From JAEVLT01 sp050496765 (GTDB taxonomy: Bacteria > Bacillota > Bacilli > Bacillales > Cytobacillaceae), in contig NZ_JBNWEO010000011.1 of the NCBI RefSeq assembly GCF_050496765.1, positions 295,048-359,047 of the forward strand: a DNA stretch of 64,000 bases, in the 5' to 3' direction. The position numbers and the translations under genes were made by a program. This document shows, in pieces, positions 58,072 to 64,000 of the stretch (position 1 is its first letter; every line of letters begins with the position of its first letter). The notes beneath the pieces were generated by a model. That model saw only the letters and a program-made list of their open reading frames with translations, was not told the DNA's origin and did no database searches.

Positions 58072-58893
58072 TTAACCGATTATTCCTTGATAAACAAAGC
58101 GCACACCGACGATGATCAAAACTGCTCTCAAAAGCAGAACAATGGTAGTGCTTTTTAATTTTGAATTCAAATAAACGCCGACCTTCGCGCCAATCCAAGC
58201 TCCCGGAATCAAAGCAAGTGCGTAGAGCCATTGAACATTTCCAAGCGCCACATGGGTAATCGAGCTAAGGATCGATGTTGGCAAAATCATGAACATCGAA
58301 GTAGCCACCGCCACATGCGGCGGGAAGAAAAAGAGCAAAATCATTGTCGGTACCATGAGCGAACCACCGCCGACACCTAAAATCCCCGACAAAAACCCAA
58401 CAATAAAAGAAATCACAACTCCCGCCAGAACACTGTAGCCATATTCAAACGGTTTTCCGGTATTATCGGTAAATGTCCGAACAATCCCCCGGTCTTTTCG
58501 GTAGGGAATTGGCTTTAGCTTATCCTTCAATACGAGTACAATCGAGACAAACAAAACAAACAGTCCGAAAAAAATACTGAATGAGTGCAGATTCAGTTTT
58601 TCGGTTACCCATGCGCCGAGAATACTGCCGGGGCCGCTGCCAACCAGAAAAATAAGGCCGCTTTTATAATCAACGGTTTTGTGTTTCATATAAGCGAGTG
58701 TTGACGACAATCCAGTGAAAATCATCGTAAACAGCGAAGTGCCGACTGCAACCTGCGGCGTCACCGCTGAAAAAGAAGGAAGCGTTCCTAAATAGAGCAG
58801 CGCTGGAACGACAATAATCCCACCACCAAGGCCGATCAGTGATCCGAGCGAGCTTGCTGCGATGCCAATTACGAGTAAGACAATCCATTCCAT
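58072..58893 (-). CDS. yunE: TauE/SafE-family sulfite/anion exporter (YunE)
   Basis: This 273-aa membrane protein has about eight hydrophobic segments and two similar halves marked by SLIGLGGGIIVVPALLYLG and GFLSGILGVGGGSLMVPTM, the duplicated TauE motif. It probably moves sulfite or other small anions. The ATG at 58893 has a GGGGG run upstream. It starts 20 nt after the end of the broken yunF gene, so it was probably in the same operon. Confidence 0.92.
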   Translation of the reverse strand: MEWIVLLVIGIAASSLGSLIGLGGGIIVVPALLYLGTLPSFSAVTPQVAVGTSLFTMIFTGLSSTLAYMKHKTVDYKSGLIFLVGSGPGSILGAWVTEKLNLHSFSIFFGLFVLFVSIVLVLKDKLKPIPYRKDRGIVRTFTDNTGKPFEYGYSVLAGVVISFIVGFLSGILGVGGGSLMVPTMILLFFFPPHVAVATSMFMILPTSILSSITHVALGNVQWLYALALIPGAWIGAKVGVYLNSKLKSTTIVLLLRAVLIIVGVRFVYQGIIG

Positions 58894-59015
58894 TCTGTTA
58901 CTTCCCCCTTTATCAAAATAAATCCAGCTGTTTTGGAGCCAAACCTTCATATTCTATGTTTAACAATTGAATCATTTCCTTTGCATTATCGGCGGCGTCA
59001 CCGCCTGAGTTATTA

Positions 59016-59141
59016 GTGAACTACTCTCACCACTTACCACCCTTACGGGTCGCTTGAAGTGGGGGCTTCTCGACTTATCGTTGCTTTTACTAGCCAACGA
59101 AAACTGACCGAGCTAACCCTCTTGTTCCAAGAGTTTTGTTT
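59016..59141 (-). ncRNA. Probable omega-RNA 3' part / right end of the tnpB element
   Basis: After the tnpB stop the minus strand carries GAAGCCCCCACTTCAAG, a short CCCGTAAGGG hairpin and GTAAGTGGTGAGAGTAGTTC, the conserved fold of omega-RNA and right end in this family. The guide would be the flanking yunF sequence that starts at 59014. Inferred from family knowledge. Confidence 0.55.
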
Positions 59142-60259
59142 CTATGATAACGTCAATAAGCGTATACCTTTATTTTTAATATTGATGGCTGAATTATAGT
59201 CACGATCTGCCACGTAACCACATGAACAATGGCAGGTGCGTTCAGATAACGACATAGGCTTTTCTGCACCACAACAAGAACACTTCTTTGTCGAAGGAAA
59301 CCACTTATCAATTTTCACAAGCTGTTTTCCTTGTTCTTTTAGTTTGTACGCTAAGAAAGTGGTAAACATACCGCAGCCATTGTCGTAAACACTTTTTCCA
59401 AAGTGAAGGGCTTGTGACATTCCTTTCATGTTCAAGTCCTCAATCACGACAGCATCAAAGGTAAAAGCTAATTCTTTTGATTTGTGGTGAAGGAAATTCA
59501 TGCGTTGGTTTGCTACTTTTTCGTGTAACTTAGCGACTACAAGGCGTTGCTTGTTCCAACGTGCAGAACCTTTCATACGTTTAGACAGAATCCGTTGTGC
59601 TTTTGCTAACTTTTCTGACATAACACGAAAATAGCGAGGATAATTGGCTTTCTCATTTTCGCTGCTTACGTATAATTCAGCCATAGCAAAATCTAGTCCA
59701 ACGACATTTTCTATTTTTTAGGTTGTATCTCTTTTTCGTATTCTGTAAGCACAGACACATACTAGTTTCCTGACTTCGTTTTGGAAAGGGTACAGGATTT
59801 CAGTTTGTAGTTCACAGGGATTTCTCTATGCTGTTTGATTTTTACAAGTTTTAGTTTTGGGAGTTTGATATGACCGTTTTTCAATTCGATGTTTCCATTG
59901 ACTAAGTTAGTTGTGTAGGATTGTTTTGCTTTGCGGTTCTTGAACTTTGGAAATTCTGCATTTCCTTCAAAGAAATTCTTGTAAGCCGTCTGCAAATTGA
60001 TTTGTGCGTTCGCTAAAGCTAGCGAATCCATTTCTTTTAGAAATGGAAATTCATCTTTGTATTTGGCAGGAGTCGGGAACTTTTGTTTTTTAAGTGCTTC
60101 TTTATCGTCTTTGAACTTCGCATAGGTTTCCTTGCGTTCAGCTAACATCTTGTTATAGACAAAGCGAACACAGCCGAATGTTTTGGCTAATAACACTGCC
60201 TGTTCTTTATTTGGCAACAATCGAAATTTGAAGGCTTTATTTTGCTTGGTCATATCCAT
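59142..60259 (-). pseudogene. tnpB: tnpB, RNA-guided nuclease gene with nonsense codon and frameshift
   Basis: The first part (59762-60259) begins MDMTKQNKAFKFRLLPNKEQ and ends at TAG 59762-59764 after TKSGN. The same frame continues YVSVLTEYEKEIQPKK to a second TAG. Adding one A in the AAAAAA run gives ENVVGLDFAMAELYVSS, so a single-base loss follows the nonsense codon. The second part (59142-59684) keeps VVIEDLNMKGM (RuvC Glu), the Cys ribbon CSCCGAEKP, CHCSCG and DRDYNSAINI (RuvC Asp). The protein is therefore split before the RuvC domain and should be inactive. Confidence 0.88.
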
Positions 60260-61149
60260 TCACCTCACAAACAAGGAACGTTTGTTCCTATTGTAACATA
60301 GTGAGGAAAGTTTTGGCTATCGCCAATCGAAATTCATCTCCCACCTACTCATTGGGCTATCGCCCTTCACATTCCTTGAGGATGGGAGACTTCTTTCGGA
60401 AATCCGTTAAAAAGGACAAACACATTTGTGCACTCTTCTGCAAGTTTTCGTACTATCTGTGCCCACGCCAGCAGCTCTACTCTATTATAGCGGTACAAAT
60501 AGCGGACTTCACGCCAGTTTTCATCTTTTTTCTTTTGCCAGCCATGCACATTGCGCCCATGAAAACGAACCAATACTTTTTCCGGACTGGTCACGTCCGG
60601 CACGATTGGAATCGAGCCTTGACCTGATTGCGGTTCATCGCAAATTGTATGGATCCATTTCTCCTATTTGAGGAAATCAATTGTTTTTTTTCGTAAGGAT
60701 GCTGAGTACCAGGATTGATGGCGAAACTCAAGAGCACACGGAATGCCAATCATCTCTTTTTTAACCCAGCGCACATAATCAATATTTTCTCGTTTACAAT
60801 CAAACCATGGTGGAAACTGGAACAGTACCATGGCCAATTTATTATTGTCAAGGTAAGGCTTCAGGGATTCCTTAAAGGCCGCAACCATTTCCTGTTTTGA
60901 AGCAAAAGGAATTTCTCCGCGCTGATGCCCTGTCATGCCCTGATAGGCCTTGACGATAAATTGAAAATGGTCAGGTGTCTCAGCCACCCATTTAACAGCA
61001 TTTCGCTGTGGCTGAACCGCATAAAAGGCCGCGTCCACTTCGACAATCGGAAAATGGCTGCCATACTCCTTAAGTTTATCGCGCGGCGCCGTTCGATTTG
61101 GATACAAGCTATCATGATCTCCCCAGCCTGTTACACCAATATAAATCAC

Positions 61150-61440
61150 GAAAACCACCTCTATTTTTTCATCATAGCATAATAGGCTAGTCTATTCTTA
61201 GTAGTTTGTTTAGTTTTTCCATTAAAAATCGATGCTAAGCTATATAGACCTATTCATAGCAACACTGATTTCAGGGGTGATTTTCATATTAATTGACTAG
61301 TTATTTATAGAGGGAGAGTAATCATCCAACAAAATAAGAATCTAACGGGATTTATAACTCTTTAATTTCAAAACAAAAAAACCTAATCATTAAAGTAATT
61401 AGGCTTCTGTAACTGCTATACTAAAGTAGACAGTTTCCGC
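61150..61440. other. Intergenic region upstream of yunF up to the IS21-type element
   Basis: AT-rich, no gene seen. CCTAAT...ATTAGG (about 61381-61404) has a T7 run on the minus strand and looks like a terminator of a gene that lay further right before the IS21-type element inserted. Confidence 0.45.
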
Positions 61441-61486
61441 TAGATAAAAATGGACACTTTTTAACCTAGGGGCTTAGGGGATTTGG

Positions 61487-61533
61487 CATTGAAAAGGGTG
61501 CCGCCCCGGGGAGGGGCGGCACCCTTTTCAATG
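61487..61533 (+). repeat. Perfect 21-bp palindrome with 5-base loop before istA
   Basis: The left arm 61487-61507 begins CATTGAAAAGGGTGCCGCC; the right arm 61513-61533 is its exact reverse complement; the loop is GGGGA. The base of the stem is AT-rich and its top is all GC. It lies inside the element 100 nt before istA and just upstream of a TATAAT (61581-61586). Confidence 0.9.
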
Positions 61534-61632
61534 CTCGCGCTCACCTTCCCCATACTATTAAATGTTTTCCCATAAACCTGTATAATATGATAGGTTATTA
61601 GACTATCAATTCAGGTGGAGGGAAGTTGAAAG

Positions 61633-63201
61633 GTGGAAAAGTGGAAAGTGTATATGGAAATTTATCAATTAAAGCAGCAAGGATTTAGGGTGAGAAGAAT
61701 TGCTAGAAAATTAGGGATCTCTAGGACTACCGTGTATAAATACCTTGAGAAATCACCAGAGGAAATGAGTGCATGGATGGCATCTACAAAAACGAGGTAT
61801 AAAAAATTGGATCCTTATGAAATGCTCATTCACACATGGTTAAGCGAGCACCCTGATCTCTCTTCTTCCCAAATCCATGATTGGTTACGAGAAGAGAATC
61901 CGACATTACAAATTGGCGAGAGTACAGTGCGTGGCTACGTTAAAGGATTACGTGAGAAATACAATATTCCTAAAGTCGAAGAAAAGCGGGTCTATGAAGC
62001 CATTCCAGATCCACCAATGGGAAGACAGGCGCAGGTCGACTTTGGCCAAACCGTACAAAAAACACCGGAAGGAAAGGAGATTAAGTTATATTTCATTAGC
62101 TTTGTGTTGTCACATTCTCGTTTTAAGTACGTCGAATGGCTGGACAGGCCATTCACAACGAAAGATGTTATTCGAACGCATGAGAGCGCCTTTCAGTTTT
62201 ATGGAGGCATTCCACATGAACTTGTTTATGATCAGGATTCTCTCATGGTAGTCAGTGAGAATTCAGGTGATTTAATACTTACGGGAGAATTTCAAGCTTA
62301 CCGTGAAGAAAGAAAATTAGTCCTCCACGTCTGTCGGAAAGCGGACCCTGAAAGTAAAGGTCGGATTGAGAATGTAGTTGGATTTATAAAGAAAAACTTC
62401 GCTAAAAATCGGGTATTCGGTGGGATCGATCAGTGGAATGAACAGTGTATCGCCTGGCTAGAAAGGACGGGGAATGGTAAAGTTCACAATACAACCAAAA
62501 AAAGACCAGTCGAAGTGTTTGCCATAGAAAAACAACACTTACGACTAGTCACTAAAGAAATTGTACTTTCAAACGTTGATTCAAGTATAACAAGAACCGT
62601 TCGTAAGGACAACACCATTCTCTACTTGTCAAATCGCTACTCTGTTCCTCTCGGAACCTATAAGAAAGATAAAGATGTTTATATAGAAGTGACGGATGAG
62701 AGCCATCTCCTTGTTCGAGAGGAAAAGGAAGGGTCTGTGATTGCGGATCATATTATTTGTCAAGAAAAGGGCAGATTGATCCAAGACCGCCAACATAAAC
62801 GAGACCGAACCAAAGGTATTCCTGCTTACATCGCGAGTGTTTCTAAGCAATTTGAAGAAGTTGAGCTCGCACATGAATTTCTAACTGAAGTCCATAGTAG
62901 ATATCCGCGATATATTCGGGATCAGCTTCAGCTTATATCAAAAGCGATTAAAACGGCTCCAGAGTTTGCATGCGAGGCTTTAAAGGAGTGTATGGATAGA
63001 GGCTTGTATAGTGCGACTGAATTTAGTGATATTATCCTATATGTTAAACGACAGCGCCAAGAGGACAGTGCACAAGCCGAGCCAGAAAAAGCCCCGATAA
63101 AGCCTTTGGAAGCAGCTGATAAATCCGTCCTATTAACGAAACCAAAGATTCGAGATATGAATGACTATTTTGCGATTTTACAAGGAGGTATACCCAATTG
63201 A
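61633..63201 (+). CDS. istA: IS21-family transposase IstA
   Basis: This 522-aa DDE transposase has an N-terminal HTH (RVRRIARKLGISRTTVYKYL). The integrase core has catalytic Asp in RQAQVDFGQT and VYDQDSLMV and Glu in SKGRIENVVGFIKK, followed by a C-terminal beta-barrel and helical tail. The start is GTG at 61633 in GGTGGAAAAG, with AGTTGAAAGG upstream; the exact start is uncertain. It overlaps istB by 4 nt (TTGA). Confidence 0.93.
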   Translation: MEKWKVYMEIYQLKQQGFRVRRIARKLGISRTTVYKYLEKSPEEMSAWMASTKTRYKKLDPYEMLIHTWLSEHPDLSSSQIHDWLREENPTLQIGESTVRGYVKGLREKYNIPKVEEKRVYEAIPDPPMGRQAQVDFGQTVQKTPEGKEIKLYFISFVLSHSRFKYVEWLDRPFTTKDVIRTHESAFQFYGGIPHELVYDQDSLMVVSENSGDLILTGEFQAYREERKLVLHVCRKADPESKGRIENVVGFIKKNFAKNRVFGGIDQWNEQCIAWLERTGNGKVHNTTKKRPVEVFAIEKQHLRLVTKEIVLSNVDSSITRTVRKDNTILYLSNRYSVPLGTYKKDKDVYIEVTDESHLLVREEKEGSVIADHIICQEKGRLIQDRQHKRDRTKGIPAYIASVSKQFEEVELAHEFLTEVHSRYPRYIRDQLQLISKAIKTAPEFACEALKECMDRGLYSATEFSDIILYVKRQRQEDSAQAEPEKAPIKPLEAADKSVLLTKPKIRDMNDYFAILQGGIPN

Positions 63202-63967
63202 GCTTGTCTCTAGAACAACTGCAACAACGTTTATGTTCATTAAGGTGGTCGGAAAGCGCCACCTATCTTCCTACGCTAATTTCCCAAGCCGAATCGGAGG
63301 ATTGGACATACAGGATGTTTGTCGAGCACCTGACGGCTTATGAGCAAAAGCGTCGTGATGAGAAGCAAATTGAAAAGCGATTAAAGTGGGCAGGGTTTCC
63401 TTTTTATAAAACAATTGATGCATTTAACGTCAATGAGCAACAATCCCTAAGCATGAAGCAAATTAATCAATTACAGGAATTCACTTGGATTGATCAACTG
63501 TACAACCTTATACTTCTAGGCCGACAGGGGTGGGAAAAACCCTCCTCTCGACGGCACTAGGAATAGAGGCTATTCATCAAGGATATAAAGTATCCTTTAT
63601 CTCAATGGGGGAATTAATACACACATTGAAAACGGAGGAATTTACAAGAAAGTCACAGACAAGGATGAAACGAATTAGAGACTCCCATTTGGTCATTATT
63701 GATGACTTGATGTACATGGCGATGGACACTCGGGAAGCTAATCTGTTATTTCATTTGATTAATGACTTGTACGATCGAGCCTCCGTCATTATAACATCAA
63801 ACAAAAGCCCTCAGGAATGGGGCGAATTATTAGGGGATCCTGGCATTACTACAGCTATTTTAGATAGACTCATCCATCGAGCAGAAGTGATCCATTTTAA
63901 AGAAGAAGAAAGTTATCGTATGAAACATCGTTCTTCAATTTTTGGGCGAAAAAGTGTCCAAAATTAA
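63198..63967 (+). pseudogene. istB: istB, AAA+ helper ATPase gene with frameshift in the Walker A codons
   Basis: TTG 63198 follows AAGGAGG. The first frame runs to LILLGRQGWEKPSS; the second starts with a readable VGKTLLSTALGIEAIHQG. Restoring one C in GGCCGACAGG gives the normal GPTGVGKT Walker A. The second part keeps Walker B VIIDDLMYM, SVIITSNKSPQEW (sensor) and AILDRLIHRAE. The break removes ATP binding unless a ribosome shifts. A single missing base can also be a sequencing error. Confidence 0.85.
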
Positions 63968-64000
63968 TTAGCAAAAAGTGTTCATTTTCACTTGACGGTT

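Larger units (their letters stand above)
59015..60405 (-). mobile_element. IS605/IS1341-type element, tnpB only
   Basis: A ~1391-bp element sits inside yunF without target duplication. It inserted after TTTAAC (60406-60411, minus strand), and its other end reads GAGAGTAGTTCACT. The left end forms a hairpin TCTCCCA...TGGGAGA (about 60330-60392). The right end has CCCCCACTTC and GGTAAGTGGTGAGAG arms typical of tnpB elements. There is no TnpA transposase; movement would need one from elsewhere. Confidence 0.88.
58913..61149 (-). pseudogene. yunF: yunF (DUF72 protein), broken by a nonsense codon and an IS605-type insertion
   Basis: The coding parts are 60406-61149 and 58913-59014. The gene starts at GTG 61149 (IYIGVTGWGDHDSLY) with AGAGGTGG upstream and reads as a DUF72 TIM-barrel protein. 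A TAG at 60664-60666 sits in frame after RKKTIDFLK; the same frame then continues EKWIHTICDEPQ and RFHGRNVHGW to NVFVLFN. There a 1.39-kb transposon interrupts it. On the far side the frame resumes at NNSGGDAADNAKEMIQ and ends QLDLF plus TGA (58913-58915). Removing 59015-60405 restores the frame exactly. Confidence 0.92.
61445..63989 (+). mobile_element. IS21-type element (istA, istB)
   Basis: The gene pair istA-istB is flanked by inverted termini. Left (61446-61462) reads AAAATGGACACTTTTT; the reverse complement of the right end (to 63989) reads AAAATGAACACTTTTT. A second GGACACTTTTT-like copy lies inside the right end (about 63946-63962), as in the multiple terminal repeats of IS21. The exact outer ends and a target duplication could not be fixed because the window ends about 10 bp later. 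Confidence 0.75.

Overview
The window is a chromosomal segment of an endospore-forming Bacillaceae species of the Bacillus subtilis / moderately thermophilic Bacillus type. The evidence is low-to-medium GC, strong AGGAGG-type ribosome binding sites, frequent TTG and GTG starts, and gene-for-gene similarity to the B. subtilis yug-patB-kap-yui-yum-yut-yun region, including sporulation genes (yteA, kapB, kapD, yutH, lytH, yunB). No rRNA, tRNA or CRISPR array was seen. The species cannot be named from the sequence alone.

Layout. 1-4.3 kb: the 3' end of an RnfD/NqrB-like membrane gene, then a Leloir operon galT-galK-galE. 4.3-11.5 kb: ion and solute transport (CorA, CDF exporter, APC permease, LysE-type exporter, YugO-type K+ channel) mixed with small Bacillaceae proteins (YozQ-like, YteA, three unlisted short genes). 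11.6-18.3 kb: a YkoS/YkoT-type lipid-linked glycosylation pair, pgi, a YugJ-type alcohol dehydrogenase, YuzA and YugI. 18.5-20.3 kb: a 1.84-kb insertion sequence with 8-bp target duplication, sitting just upstream of a small frameshifted HTH gene. 20.9-28.5 kb: PatB, 6-phosphogluconate dehydrogenase, AlaX, a Gly/Tyr/His-rich protein, SodC-like and cyclophilin lipoproteins, KapB, KapD. 28.6-33.7 kb: an unusual cytochrome b fused to an extracytoplasmic helical-repeat tail, with a small membrane partner, facing a NarX/NarL-type two-component system across a shared promoter region that carries a textbook 7-2-7 NarL-type site. 33.7-58.9 kb: the yux/yui/yum/yut/yun block (aminopeptidase, 3D-domain protein, two NDH-2-like flavoproteins, ferredoxin-NADP reductase, Fe-S assembly proteins YutM and YutI, lipoyl synthase, spore lytic and coat proteins, EAL and HD-GYP proteins). 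58.9-61.2 kb: yunF, broken by a nonsense codon and by a tnpB-only IS605-type element. 61.4 kb to end: an IS21-type element with a frameshifted istB.

Non-coding highlights: 18 copies of a 52-bp tandem repeat (36.47-37.42 kb), part of a composite intergenic repeat family found at two more loci in the window; a five-box DnaA-box cluster and a structured, Shine-Dalgarno-pairing leader before the LysE-type gene; seven TTATCCG motifs phased at exactly 21 bp; a Rex-like operator before the NDH-2 gene yumB; and a 21-bp perfect palindrome before istA.

The best candidate for an undescribed functional system is the cytochrome b / helical-repeat pair with its divergent NarX/NarL-type regulators. The best-documented genome events are the three insertions: the IS before the HTH gene, the IS605-type element inside yunF, and the IS21-type element beside it.
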